From assembly GCA_000435835.1 (NCBI GenBank), contig FR883425.1, forward strand, positions 1-47,548: a stretch of DNA of 47,548 bases, written 5' to 3'. How positions within the stretch are numbered: position 1 is the first letter of the stretch; each line of letters begins with the position of its first letter. The DNA comes from Clostridium sp. CAG:221. GTDB lineage: Bacteria > Bacillota > Clostridia > Clostridiales > Clostridiaceae. The notes below the pieces were generated by a model. The model had not been told where the DNA came from. It saw only the letters and a program-made list of their open reading frames with translations, and did not search any database. Positions 16,854 through 25,174 of the stretch are shown here, in pieces. Position numbers and translations under genes: made by a program.

Positions 16854-17427
16854 ATTAACTATGTTAAGAGTTATATTAGTTCCTATATTCCTAATATTCT
16901 TAATTGGGAAAGGAATTCCTTATGGCTCAATAATAGCTACATTAATATTTATAATAGCTTCATTAACTGATCAACTTGATGGATATATTGCAAGAAGCAG
17001 AAACCAAATAACTAACTTCGGTAAGTTTATGGATCCATTAGCTGATAAATTATTAGTTACAGCTGCATTAATTTCACTAGTTGAATTACATTTAATACCT
17101 AGTTGGGCTGCAGTAATAATAATTGCAAGAGAATTTGCTGTATCTGGCCTTAGAACTGTTGCTGCATCAGAAGGTACTGTAATAGCTGCCAGCTGGTGGG
17201 GAAAAATTAAGACAGTTACTCAAATAATAGCTATATTATTATTATTATTGCAAGTTAATATTGAATCAATAAAGGCATTAAATAGTTCGTTTGAAGCAAG
17301 TGCATTTTTAAATAATTTCTTTGCATATGCTCCAAAAATAGCATTATTTATAGCAATAGCTATGACTATAATTTCTGGAATTGACTACTTTATAAAAAAT
17401 AAAGGTGCAATTTCATCAAATAAATAG
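16837..17427 (+). CDS. pgsA: CDP-diacylglycerol-glycerol-3-phosphate 3-phosphatidyltransferase
   Basis: A 196-residue membrane enzyme, ATG 16837, overlapping the end of rimO by 17 bases; GGGAG lies about nine bases upstream. It starts MNLANKLTMLRVILVPIFLI and has the CDP-alcohol phosphotransferase signature in SLTDQLDGYIARSRN and FGKFMDPLADK. The usual pattern is DG..AR..G..D, with both the first DQLDG and the final D of PLADK visible. Several membrane helices follow. It makes phosphatidylglycerophosphate, the first committed step to phosphatidylglycerol and cardiolipin. The order rimO-pgsA-recA-rny is typical for Firmicutes. Confidence 0.93.
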   Translation: MNLANKLTMLRVILVPIFLIFLIGKGIPYGSIIATLIFIIASLTDQLDGYIARSRNQITNFGKFMDPLADKLLVTAALISLVELHLIPSWAAVIIIAREFAVSGLRTVAASEGTVIAASWWGKIKTVTQIIAILLLLLQVNIESIKALNSSFEASAFLNNFFAYAPKIALFIAIAMTIISGIDYFIKNKGAISSNK

Positions 17428-17455
17428 TTTAAAATATTAAAAATAGGTTATACTT

Positions 17456-17489
17456 AAAAAAGTTCCTTCTATTATTAGATGGAACTTTT
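17456..17489 (+). terminator. Terminator after pgsA
   Basis: Arms AAAAGTTCC and GGAACTTTT around a 14-base loop; the T tail is short. Confidence 0.6.
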
Positions 17490-17518
17490 AACATATAGCA
17501 AAAACTATTATATTTTTA

Positions 17519-17547
17519 TTGACTAACAGAATTATTTTGTTTATAAT
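17519..17547 (+). promoter_or_regulatory. recA promoter
   Basis: TTGACT (17519-17524), 17-bp spacer, TATAAT (17542-17547): a near-consensus sigma-A promoter 40 bases before recA. Confidence 0.8.
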
Positions 17548-17555
17548 TTACTTAT

Positions 17556-17569
17556 GGAACAAATGTTCG
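17556..17569. promoter_or_regulatory. LexA (SOS) box of recA
   Basis: GGAACAAATGTTCG matches the Gram-positive LexA consensus (CGAAC, four bases, GTTCG) except for the first base. It begins nine bases after the -10 box, over the start site, as expected for repression. Confidence 0.8.
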
Positions 17570-17586
17570 AGAAAGGGTGAAGTTTA

Positions 17587-18630
17587 ATGGCAAATATCGA
17601 TATGGATAAAATGAAAGCTATCGAAAGTGCAATGGGACAGATAGAAAAACAATTTGGTAAAGGTTCAATAATGAAATTAGGAGAACATAGCTCACTAAAT
17701 GTTGATGCTATTTCTACTGGTTCTCTAGATTTAGATATAGCTTTAGGAATTGGTGGTGTACCTAGAGGAAGAATAATTGAAATATACGGTCCTGAAAGTT
17801 CTGGTAAAACAACAGTGGCATTACATATTTCAGCAGAAGCTCAAAAAAGGGGAGGGGCAGTTGCGTTTATCGATGCTGAACATGCTTTAGATCCTAGTTA
17901 TGCAAGAAATGTTGGAGTTGATACTGAAAATCTTATCGTATCTCAACCAGATACTGGTGAGCAAGGATTAGAAATTACAGAAGCATTAGTTCGTTCAGGT
18001 GCTATTGATGTTGTAGTAGTTGACTCTGTTGCTGCTTTAGTACCTAGAGCTGAAATTGAGGGAGAAATGGGTGATTCTCACGTTGGTCTGCAAGCAAGAC
18101 TAATGTCTCAAGCTTTAAGAAAATTAACAGGTACAATAAATAAGTCAAACTGTATTGTAATATTCATTAACCAATTAAGAGAAAAAGTTGGTGTAATGTT
18201 TGGTAATCCTGAAACAACTACAGGAGGTAGAGCTCTTAAATTCTATGCTTCTGTAAGAATGGATGTTAGAAGAATAGATTCTATTAAACAAGGTGATGAA
18301 ATAATAGGTAATAGAACTAGAGTTAAAATAATGAAGAATAAAGTTGCACCTCCATTTAAAGTGGCTGAGTTCGATATTATGTACAACGAAGGTATTTCTA
18401 AAGTTGGAAATATTATAGATGTAGGTGTTAAAGAAAGCATAGTTCAAAAGAGTGGAGCTTGGTTCTCTTACAATGACATCAGACTTGGTCAAGGTAGAGA
18501 AAATGCTAAACAATACTTAAGAGAAAACCCTGAAGTAGCATTAGAAATTGAAAATCAAATTAGAAGCAAATACGATTTACCTTTAAATCAAGGTAACGTT
18601 AAGGCTACATCTGAACAAACTGAAGAATAA
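17587..18630 (+). CDS. recA: Recombinase RecA
   Basis: A 347-residue protein of normal length with AAAGGGTG as ribosome binding site. Walker A GPESSGKT is at 68-75; the core carries FIDAEHALDPSYARNVGVD, SVAALVPRAEIEGEMGD, the L2/signature region INQLREKVGVMFGNPETTTG and GGRALKFYASVR. The short C-terminal tail ends SEQTEE. It forms filaments on single-stranded DNA, drives strand exchange and triggers LexA self-cleavage. A LexA box overlaps its promoter, so it is SOS-regulated. Monocistronic, with terminators on both sides. Confidence 0.98.
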   Translation: MANIDMDKMKAIESAMGQIEKQFGKGSIMKLGEHSSLNVDAISTGSLDLDIALGIGGVPRGRIIEIYGPESSGKTTVALHISAEAQKRGGAVAFIDAEHALDPSYARNVGVDTENLIVSQPDTGEQGLEITEALVRSGAIDVVVVDSVAALVPRAEIEGEMGDSHVGLQARLMSQALRKLTGTINKSNCIVIFINQLREKVGVMFGNPETTTGGRALKFYASVRMDVRRIDSIKQGDEIIGNRTRVKIMKNKVAPPFKVAEFDIMYNEGISKVGNIIDVGVKESIVQKSGAWFSYNDIRLGQGRENAKQYLRENPEVALEIENQIRSKYDLPLNQGNVKATSEQTEE

Positions 18631-18638
18631 TTAGTAAA

Positions 18639-18664
18639 AAAATCGCTTTATAGCGATTTTTTTT
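18639..18664 (+). terminator. recA terminator
   Basis: Arms AAAATCGCT (18639-18647) and AGCGATTTT (18652-18660), 4-base loop, followed by more Ts. Confidence 0.85.
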
Positions 18665-18741
18665 GTTGTATAAACAAAATGATATAGGTTATAATAATAA
18701 GGTAATTGCTTATTAATAAAATATGATAAAATCAACTAAAC

Positions 18742-18770
18742 TTGACATAATTTTATTTATAAGATAAAAT
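18742..18770 (+). promoter_or_regulatory. rny promoter
   Basis: TTGACA (18742-18747), 17-bp spacer, TAAAAT (18765-18770). It gives a leader of about 100 bases before rny in which I see no riboswitch. Confidence 0.65.
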
Positions 18771-18879
18771 AATAACAAATACTGGTTTATCATATTCAAG
18801 GTTCAGTGAGAATAATATGACACCTACTACGCTTTTATTTTTATATATACGTATAATTAATGTGCTAGGAGGTGTTGGA

Positions 18880-20421
18880 ATGAATATATTACTAATAATA
18901 TTAGGTAATATTATTGTGTTAGCAATTATGAGTTTCATAATTTATAAGCTGATACAAACAGCCACAAAAAAAAGAGTCAGTATTTTAGAGAATGAAGCAG
19001 AAGAGTTACTTAGAAAAGCGACACGAGAAGCAGAAGCTACTAAAAAAGAATCTATTTTAGAGGCAAAAGAAGAAGTTCACAGACTTAGAAGTGATTTTGA
19101 TAAAGAATCTCGTGAGAGAAGAAATGAAATTCAAAGACTTGAAAGAAGAGTTATTCAAAGAGAAGAGACTCTTGATAAAAAAGGTGACCTTTTAGAGAAA
19201 AAAGAGGAAACTATCAATAAAAGACTTCGTGAAATAGATGAAATGGAATCAAATGTGCAAAAATTGTGCCAAAAAAGAAGAGAAGAATTAGAAAAAGTAG
19301 CTAATCTATCTTCAGAAGAAGCTAGAGAAATATTACTAGCTGAAGTTAAAAGAGAAGTATCTCATGAAGCTGCACTAATGATAAAAGAAATTGAATCTAA
19401 AGCAAAAGATGAAGCTGATAAAAAAGCTAGAGAAATAATAACTACAGCTATTCAACGCTGTGCTGCAGATCATGTTTCAGAGTCTACTGTACATGTTGTA
19501 CCATTACCAAATGATGAAATGAAGGGTAGAATTATTGGTAGAGAAGGGCGAAATATAAGAACAATAGAAACATTAACAGGAGTAGATTTAATTATTGATG
19601 ATACTCCAGAAGCTGTTATATTATCAAGTTTTGATCCAATAAGAAGAGAGGTTGCTAGAATAGCACTGGAAAAATTAATAGTTGATGGTAGAATACATCC
19701 TGCTAGAATTGAAGAGATGGTTGAGAGAGCTCAAAAGGATGTTGAAAATGACATTAAAGAAGAAGGTGAACAAGCAACGTTAGAAACTGGTGTACATGGT
19801 TTACATCCAGAAATAACTAAATTATTAGGTAGATTAAAGTATCGTACTAGTTACGGACAAAATGTTTTAAAACATTCTATCGAAGTTGCTTATTTAGCTG
19901 CATTAATGGCTTCAGAATTAGGTCTTGATGTTAATTTAGCAAAAAGAGCAGGTTTACTTCATGATATAGGTAAAGCTGTAGATCAAGAACAAGAAGGTCC
20001 TCATGCATTAATAGGGGGAGATTTAGCTAAGAAATACCATGAATCTCCATTAGTAGTTAATGCTATTGCAGCACATCATGGTGATGTGGAAATGCTTTCA
20101 ATGGAAGCAATATTAGTTCAGGCTGCAGATGCAATATCAGCTGCAAGACCTGGCGCAAGAAGAGAAACTGTAGAAACTTATATTAAGCGTTTAGAAAAGT
20201 TAGAAGAAATCGCAAATTCTTATGAGGGTGTAGAAAAGTCATATGCTATTCAAGCTGGAAGAGAAATAAGAATTATGGTTAAACCGGAAGTATTAGACGA
20301 TGCTGGTTCAATTGAATTAGCACGTGATTTAGCTAAGAGTATTGAAGAGCAATTAGAATATCCAGGACAAATTAAAATTAACGTAATTAGAGAAACTAGA
20401 GCAGTTGATTTTGCTAAATAA
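18880..20421 (+). CDS. rny: Ribonuclease Y
   Basis: A 513-residue protein from ATG 18880, with AGGAGG seven bases upstream; an in-frame ATG at 18817 lies before that site. It has an N-terminal membrane anchor (MNILLIILGNIIVLAIMSFI), a long charged coiled coil (about 30-195), a KH RNA-binding domain (GRIIGREGRNIRTIETLTGV, about 215-235) and an HD phosphohydrolase domain with LLHDIGKAVD (His-Asp at 361-362) and HHGDVEM. It is the main membrane-bound endoribonuclease that starts mRNA decay in Firmicutes. It sits directly before spoVS, a common clostridial order. Confidence 0.96.
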   Translation: MNILLIILGNIIVLAIMSFIIYKLIQTATKKRVSILENEAEELLRKATREAEATKKESILEAKEEVHRLRSDFDKESRERRNEIQRLERRVIQREETLDKKGDLLEKKEETINKRLREIDEMESNVQKLCQKRREELEKVANLSSEEAREILLAEVKREVSHEAALMIKEIESKAKDEADKKAREIITTAIQRCAADHVSESTVHVVPLPNDEMKGRIIGREGRNIRTIETLTGVDLIIDDTPEAVILSSFDPIRREVARIALEKLIVDGRIHPARIEEMVERAQKDVENDIKEEGEQATLETGVHGLHPEITKLLGRLKYRTSYGQNVLKHSIEVAYLAALMASELGLDVNLAKRAGLLHDIGKAVDQEQEGPHALIGGDLAKKYHESPLVVNAIAAHHGDVEMLSMEAILVQAADAISAARPGARRETVETYIKRLEKLEEIANSYEGVEKSYAIQAGREIRIMVKPEVLDDAGSIELARDLAKSIEEQLEYPGQIKINVIRETRAVDFAK

Positions 20422-20427
20422 TAAATA

Positions 20428-20463
20428 AAAAATACATTTTGTTTTAACAAAATGTATTTTTTT
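20428..20463 (+). terminator. rny terminator
   Basis: Arms AATACATTTTGTT (20431-20443) and AACAAAATGTATT (20446-20458) with flanking A and T runs. Confidence 0.85.
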
Positions 20464-20472
20464 ATAAAATAA

Positions 20473-20501
20473 AGAGGATATTCTTGCTTTTAATAGAATA
20501 T
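20473..20501 (+). promoter_or_regulatory. Sigma-H promoter of spoVS
   Basis: AGAGGATAT (20473-20481) matches the sigma-H -35 consensus RNAGGAWWW; ATAGAATAT (20493-20501) matches the -10 consensus RNNGAATWW; the spacer is 11 bases. spoVS is sigma-H-dependent in Bacillus subtilis. Confidence 0.7.
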
Positions 20502-20561
20502 ATATAAGTGTAGAAGTAATATTATATTAATATTTATGTAAACGATTTAGGAGGAATCTAA

Positions 20562-20822
20562 ATGGAAGTATTAAAAGTATCAACAAAATCAAACCCAAAT
20601 TCAGTTGCAGGCGCTTTAGCTGCAATAATCAAAGAAAAAAATATAGTTGAAATTCAAGCTGTAGGTGCAGGTGCAATTAATCAAGCTGTAAAAGCTATTG
20701 CCATTGCTAGAGGATTTGTAGCACCAAGCGGAAGAGATATAGTATGTGTTCCTGCTTTTACTGATATTGAAATAGACGGACAAGAAAGAACCGCTATAAA
20801 GTTAATAGTCCAGCCTAGATAA
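20562..20822 (+). CDS. spoVS: Stage V sporulation protein S
   Basis: An 86-residue Alba-like protein with nearly invariant sequence: MEVLKVSTKSNPNSVAGALA, VEIQAVGAGAINQAVKAIAI, ARGFVAPSGRDIVCVPAF. TAGGAGGA ribosome binding site. SpoVS affects septation, sporulation stage V and biofilm regulators; a nucleic-acid-binding role is inferred from the fold. A sigma-H type promoter lies upstream, matching expression at the start of sporulation. Confidence 0.97.
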   Translation: MEVLKVSTKSNPNSVAGALAAIIKEKNIVEIQAVGAGAINQAVKAIAIARGFVAPSGRDIVCVPAFTDIEIDGQERTAIKLIVQPR

Positions 20823-20837
20823 CATATATTAAACATT

Positions 20838-20869
20838 AAAAGCTATAAATATTTTTATAGCTTTTTTTT
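20838..20869 (+). terminator. spoVS terminator
   Basis: Arms AAAAGCTATAAA and TTTATAGCTTTT (20854-20865), 4-base loop, then more Ts. Confidence 0.85.
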
Positions 20870-20938
20870 CATTTTCCAATAAATTCATAGTATAAATCCA
20901 AAAAATAGTGCTTTTTTTCTAAAAGATATACATAATAC

Positions 20939-20967
20939 TTGAAATTATTTTTTTATCGTTATATAAT
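20939..20967 (+). promoter_or_regulatory. Promoter of the HPr-family gene
   Basis: TTGAAA (20939-20944), 17-bp spacer, TATAAT (20962-20967). Confidence 0.7.
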
Positions 20968-21013
20968 GTAATCGTTAGATATATATATAAAATTAAGTAA
21001 AGAGGTGTGTTAG

Positions 21014-21274
21014 ATGGTATCTAAAGAAGTAGTAGTTAACAATGGAACTGGTTTACACGCAAGACCAGCGACTTTATTAGTAAAGAAAGCTTCAGCTTTC
21101 AAATCAGATGTAAGCATTGAATTTAACGGAAAAAAAGCTAACGTTAAGAGCTTAATTGGAGTTTTATCTTTAGGAGTAACTAAAGGTGCAGCAATAACTG
21201 TAAGTGCTACTGGTGATGATGAAACTTTAGCTTGTGAAGAAATTGCTAAGTTAATCGAAAACATGGAAGAATAA
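21014..21274 (+). CDS. HPr-family phosphocarrier protein
   Basis: An 86-residue protein with active His15 in NGTGLHARPATLLV and regulatory Ser46 in NVKSLIGVLSLGV, both at the standard HPr positions. It passes phosphate from enzyme I to sugar-specific EIIA proteins; phosphorylation of Ser46 by HPr kinase signals carbon catabolite repression. It is not next to ptsI, which is usual in clostridia where an HPr gene stands alone; it could be the general HPr (ptsH) or a Crh-like copy, but His15 favours a transport role. Ribosome binding site AGAGGTG. Confidence 0.9.
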   Translation: MVSKEVVVNNGTGLHARPATLLVKKASAFKSDVSIEFNGKKANVKSLIGVLSLGVTKGAAITVSATGDDETLACEEIAKLIENMEE

Positions 21275-21275
21275 G

Positions 21276-21303
21276 AAAAAAAGTGCATAAATGCACTTTT
21301 TTT
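21276..21303 (+). terminator. Terminator of the HPr gene
   Basis: AAAAAAAGTGCA and TGCACTTTTTTT around TAAA. Confidence 0.85.
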
Positions 21304-21343
21304 GAATTTATGAAAAAAAACCATGTAAATTTTCAATAAAGTA

Positions 21344-21352
21344 TGATATAAT
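21344..21352 (+). promoter_or_regulatory. purB extended -10 promoter
   Basis: TGATATAAT (TGn plus TATAAT, 21347-21352). The -35 region (TGTAAA at 21324) is weak. No purine riboswitch is visible in the short leader. Confidence 0.5.
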
Positions 21353-21398
21353 ACGAATGAAAAATTAATTTAATAACTTTTTATTCGGAGGTATTAAT

Positions 21399-22829
21399 AT
21401 GAGAGATTTATACAGTACACCACTAAATTCAAGATATGCATCTAAAGAAATGAGCTACATATTCTCAGAAGATATGAAATTTTCTACTTGGAGAAAGTTA
21501 TGGGTCGCATTAGCTGAAGCAGAAAAAGAATTAGGCTTAGACATAACTGATGAACAAATTAAGGAATTAAAAGATAATATATATAATATCAATTACGATG
21601 ATGCCATAAAAAAAGAAAAAGAAGTAAGACATGATGTAATGAGTCATGTATATGCATATGGATTACAATGTCCTAAAGCTAAGGGTATAATCCATTTAGG
21701 AGCTACAAGCTGCTATGTAGGAGATAATACAGATATAATATTAATGAAGGAAGCTTTAGAAATAATTAAAGAAAAGATTGTAGCAGTTTTATCTCATTTA
21801 TCTAAATTTGCTTTAAAATATAAGGATATGCCAACTTTAGGATTTACTCATTTCCAACCTGCTCAGTTGACTACAGTAGGTAAGAGAGCAACGTTATATA
21901 TGCAAGACCTTGTGATGGACTTAGAAAATATAGAATTCTTAATTTCTACATTAAAATTAAGAGGTGTAAAAGGAACAACTGGAACACAAGCAAGCTTTAT
22001 GGCATTATTTAATGGTGATGAAGAAAAGGTAAAAGAATTAGACATGCTAGTTGCTAAAAAAATGGGCTTTAGCAAAAGTTATGGGGTGACAGGGCAAACT
22101 TATCCTAGAAAATTAGATTCAATAGTTTTAAATACATTATCAGAAGTTGCACAAAGTGCATATAAATTTAGTAATGATTTAAGACTTCTTCAAAACTTAA
22201 AAGAAGTGGAAGAACCTTTTGAAAAGAACCAAATTGGATCTTCAGCTATGGCATACAAAAGAAATCCAATGAGAAGTGAAAGAATAAGTGCATTAGCAAG
22301 ATACGTAATAGTAAATTCATTAAATCCTGCAATAACAGCTGGAACACAATGGTTTGAAAGAACTTTAGATGACTCTGCTAATAAGAGACTTTCTGTTGCT
22401 GAAGGCTTCTTAGCATTAGATGGTGTTTTAAATCTATATATAAACATTGCTGAAAATATGGTTGTATATGATAAAGTAATAGCATCTCATGTAATGAATG
22501 AACTTCCATTTATGGCTACAGAAAACATTATGATGGCTTCTGTTAAAAAAGGTGGAGATAGACAAGAATTACATGAAAGAGTTAGAGTTCATTCAATGGC
22601 TGCAGCTCAAAGAGTTAAAGGTGAAGGTTTAGACAATGATTTAATTGAAAGAATCATAAATGATCCAACTTTCAATTTATCAAGAGAAGAGATAGAGTCA
22701 ATAATAAATCCTACAGATTTTGTTGGAAGAGCACCAAGTCAAGTTGTTGAATTCATTGATGAATATGTAAACCCATATCTTGAAAAATATAAAGAATATC
22801 TTGATATAAAGACTGATATAAATGTTTAA
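21399..22829 (+). CDS. purB: Adenylosuccinate lyase
   Basis: A 476-residue enzyme, ribosome binding site CGGAGG. It shows IIHLGATSCYVGDNTDI, TLGFTHFQPAQLTTVGKR and the fumarase/aspartase superfamily signature GSSAMAYKRNPMRSE (near residue 280; A replaces the more usual P). It splits adenylosuccinate to AMP and fumarate and also the SAICAR step, acting twice in purine synthesis. The sequence resembles the long, eukaryote-like PurB subtype of clostridia rather than the short Bacillus type. Monocistronic and not in a pur operon. Confidence 0.95.
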   Translation: MRDLYSTPLNSRYASKEMSYIFSEDMKFSTWRKLWVALAEAEKELGLDITDEQIKELKDNIYNINYDDAIKKEKEVRHDVMSHVYAYGLQCPKAKGIIHLGATSCYVGDNTDIILMKEALEIIKEKIVAVLSHLSKFALKYKDMPTLGFTHFQPAQLTTVGKRATLYMQDLVMDLENIEFLISTLKLRGVKGTTGTQASFMALFNGDEEKVKELDMLVAKKMGFSKSYGVTGQTYPRKLDSIVLNTLSEVAQSAYKFSNDLRLLQNLKEVEEPFEKNQIGSSAMAYKRNPMRSERISALARYVIVNSLNPAITAGTQWFERTLDDSANKRLSVAEGFLALDGVLNLYINIAENMVVYDKVIASHVMNELPFMATENIMMASVKKGGDRQELHERVRVHSMAAAQRVKGEGLDNDLIERIINDPTFNLSREEIESIINPTDFVGRAPSQVVEFIDEYVNPYLEKYKEYLDIKTDINV

Positions 22830-22854
22830 TAGAAATTAATATAGATAAAAGTGA

Positions 22855-22882
22855 GGATAGATTTTTTAATCTATCCTTTTTT
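22855..22882 (+). terminator. purB terminator
   Basis: GGATAGATT (22855-22863) and AATCTATCC (22868-22876), then six Ts. Confidence 0.85.
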
Positions 22883-22992
22883 ATTTGTATAAGAGAGCCT
22901 TAGTAAGCAAAAACTTCTCTACTATGTAATCTTATTTATATCTAAATCATAAAATATATGGAACCTATATTAATAGAGAGGTCTAAAATTAT

Positions 22993-24480
22993 ATGATGAA
23001 GGATATGATTAATTTAGATGATAGTAATAAGGAGTTAAGTGTGTCAAAAGAAAAGATAGACATACTAATTAGAGAAATTAAAGCTAAAGGAGAAAAAGTA
23101 ATAAAGGTATATAATTCATTTTCACAAGTTGATTCCTGTGGTTATTCATTAACACAATTATATAAATTAACAGAGCAGAATATAAATTATAAGGATAATG
23201 AATATCGTTTTTTCACTACTATGACTAAATGCTCAATGTTTCAGTGGAATAATCATGATAATGTACTTGAGTTATCTAAATATATACTTAATGAAAAATT
23301 ATTAACAGTATATTTTAAATATATAAAATTTAAAAACAATAAAATATTTTCTGTGTTAAGACAGGATATAAAAATGGAAGAATTAAATATAGCTATTAAT
23401 AAGTTAAGTGCACTATTAAATAATAGCTTTGCTTTATTACCACCCATATATAGTAATGCCTATACAGAAGATTTTATAAATTCTGATATTTATAATAAGT
23501 CTTTATCAGAAGAAGCATTACAAAATGAAGTTAAACGTATTAATTTTAATCATAACGGACATTTAATAACAAGTTATACTAATAATAGTATAAGTTATTG
23601 GATTAAGGGACTTATTTATAGAGATAAGAAAAATGAAGCATTTAATAAATATTATGCTTATGAACGAGAAATATTAAAGCAATTTAAAGAAAATATTGAT
23701 TGCTTAAATATATACATCAAATCATTTAAATTTTTAAAACCAGTATTGATTGATGAAGAATATAATTCAATATCAAAATATATATTAAACGAGGATGAGT
23801 TTGGATTATATTTAAAGGATTTATGCAATAAATTAATGAAGTATAGAAACTATCTAAGCATTATAAATAAGGTTGAAGCATTAGATGAAGAAGTATTGAA
23901 TCTTTTAAACTTTATATATACCAATACTAAATCAGTATATGAAGGTGAAGAATTATTAAGGTTCATCAATAAATATTACTATTACTTGCTTATAAATAAC
24001 CTTGAGAAAAATAATTCGTATATTAGTGAATATAAATCAATTGAGGATTATTTTAATATACTTATTAAAGCTGTTAAATTTACAAATAGAATTTTAAATA
24101 AGGATTCTACTTTGGATATTTATTTAAATAAACTTTTTAAGGAAGATGTAAGTACTGAAACTGATGCTGTTGCTAATACAGGAATTAATTATGAAAGTGA
24201 AATATTATCTTTATTAAAATCCTGGGGATACAAAATAATATATAATTACCATTATGATAATTATATATTAAAATATATAGTGTGTACGAAAGAAAATTCT
24301 AAAAACTTCATACCTATATATTTCGATAGTTTAAATAACTTTAACGAAAATAACTTAAAAGAAATATTATATCTTTTAGCTGATTCTAAAGACATTTTAT
24401 TTATATGGAGCCGCGACTGGTGGTATAAGCGTAATAGTGAAACCATAAGGATACGCTCACTCCTTAATAGAATATTATAA
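22993..24480 (+). CDS. Unknown 495-residue protein with a Vsr-like C-terminal motif
   Basis: No family recognised over most of the length. The first 400 residues are helical, rich in Asn, Lys and Tyr, with no signal peptide or membrane helix (for example SYWIKGLIYRDKKNEAFNKY). The C-terminal 100 residues differ: NYESEILSLLKSWGYKIIYN, IPIYFDSLNNFNENNLKEIL, then ILFIWSRDWWYKRNSETIRI. The IWSxDWW pattern near the end resembles the Vsr/REase-fold domain at the end of DUF4011/DUF3320-type helicases (IWSTDWW), with FDS where the metal-binding acidic residue stands. It could be a degenerate nuclease-fold domain. The start may be the first or second ATG; AGAGAGGT precedes both. It lies alone between purB and queT. 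Confidence 0.5.
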   Translation: MMKDMINLDDSNKELSVSKEKIDILIREIKAKGEKVIKVYNSFSQVDSCGYSLTQLYKLTEQNINYKDNEYRFFTTMTKCSMFQWNNHDNVLELSKYILNEKLLTVYFKYIKFKNNKIFSVLRQDIKMEELNIAINKLSALLNNSFALLPPIYSNAYTEDFINSDIYNKSLSEEALQNEVKRINFNHNGHLITSYTNNSISYWIKGLIYRDKKNEAFNKYYAYEREILKQFKENIDCLNIYIKSFKFLKPVLIDEEYNSISKYILNEDEFGLYLKDLCNKLMKYRNYLSIINKVEALDEEVLNLLNFIYTNTKSVYEGEELLRFINKYYYYLLINNLEKNNSYISEYKSIEDYFNILIKAVKFTNRILNKDSTLDIYLNKLFKEDVSTETDAVANTGINYESEILSLLKSWGYKIIYNYHYDNYILKYIVCTKENSKNFIPIYFDSLNNFNENNLKEILYLLADSKDILFIWSRDWWYKRNSETIRIRSLLNRIL

Positions 24481-24483
24481 ATA

Positions 24484-24512
24484 TTGATTTTTTTGATAAT
24501 TTTGTGTATAAT
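24484..24512 (+). promoter_or_regulatory. Promoter of the riboswitch-queT unit
   Basis: TTGATT (24484-24489), 17-bp spacer, TATAAT (24507-24512). Transcription would start about 24519, right at the aptamer. Confidence 0.65.
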
Positions 24513-24518
24513 TAGTAT

Positions 24519-24560
24519 CAGACAGTTCGAGAACCTCCTGTCTTTAAATAAAACTAGGTG
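24519..24560 (+). promoter_or_regulatory. preQ1-type riboswitch aptamer
   Basis: Stem P1 AGACAG (24520-24525) and CTGTCT (24538-24543) encloses the loop TTCGAGAACCTC. It is followed by the A-rich tail TTAAATAAAACTAGGTG (24544-24560), close to the class I preQ1 tail ATAAAAAACTA that folds back on the loop. Loop ACCT and tail AGGT could form the pseudoknot. A terminator and the preQ1/preQ0 transporter gene queT follow, which strongly supports the ligand. The exact subtype is not certain. Confidence 0.75.
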
Positions 24561-24588
24561 TTTATAATAGACTTATTAAGGTTATTAT

Positions 24589-24620
24589 GGTACCTATATT
24601 TATATATAGGTACCTTTTTT
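24589..24620 (+). terminator. Riboswitch expression-platform terminator
   Basis: GGTACCTATAT (24589-24599) and ATATAGGTACC (24604-24614), then six Ts. It sits between the aptamer and the queT ribosome binding site. The aptamer tail TAGGT could compete for ACCTA of the 5' arm, a possible antiterminator. Confidence 0.8.
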
Positions 24621-24674
24621 ATTTGGTCTATTTTCTTAAAAGGTTCTAATATTATTATTAGGAGAGACGTAAAT

Positions 24675-25169
24675 ATGAATAAGACTAAAAGAATAGTTAC
24701 AACAGCTGCAATAGCAGCACTTTATGCAGCTACAACATTAGTTATAGCTCCATTATCTTTTGGAAACTATCAATTTAGGATTTCAGAAGTATTAGTACTA
24801 CTTGCTTTATTTGATCCACTTTATATTGGTGGATTAACACTAGGGTGCTTTATTGCAAATATGCTAGGCCCTAATGGGATAATGGATGTAATCTTTGGAA
24901 CTATAGCTACATTTATAAGTGTGCTTGCTGTTTATTACACACCAAAGGTTATAAGAAATAGTAAAACTGCATTAATTATAGCATCTTTATGGCCAACCAT
25001 AATAAATGGGCTAATTATAGGAGTTATGTTAAGTTATCTTTATGCTTTACCATTAATACTTACAATTTTCCAGGTGGCACTAGGAGAGTTTGTGGTGGTA
25101 ACTATATTAGGAGTTCCTTTTATAAACTTTATAAAACCATATATGAAAAAGATAATACCAAATTTATAA
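24675..25169 (+). CDS. queT: QueT-family queuosine precursor transporter
   Basis: A 164-residue membrane protein from ATG 24675 (AGGAGAG ribosome binding site); the frame is open further upstream but that part is the riboswitch leader. It has about five to six hydrophobic segments. Motifs are KRIVTTAAIAALYAATTLVI, FGNYQFRISEVLVLLALFDP (RISE motif of the family) and GCFIANMLGPNGIMDVIFGT. It is an ECF-type substrate-specific (S) component for preQ0/preQ1, feeding queuosine tRNA modification. Control by the preQ1-type riboswitch upstream agrees with this. The ECF energising ATPases must be encoded elsewhere. Confidence 0.9.
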   Translation: MNKTKRIVTTAAIAALYAATTLVIAPLSFGNYQFRISEVLVLLALFDPLYIGGLTLGCFIANMLGPNGIMDVIFGTIATFISVLAVYYTPKVIRNSKTALIIASLWPTIINGLIIGVMLSYLYALPLILTIFQVALGEFVVVTILGVPFINFIKPYMKKIIPNL

Positions 25170-25174
25170 TTAAT

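Noticed and set aside
24525..24534. GTTCGAGAAC dyad as an SOS box
   Set aside because: It lies in the riboswitch aptamer loop and does not have the LexA order.
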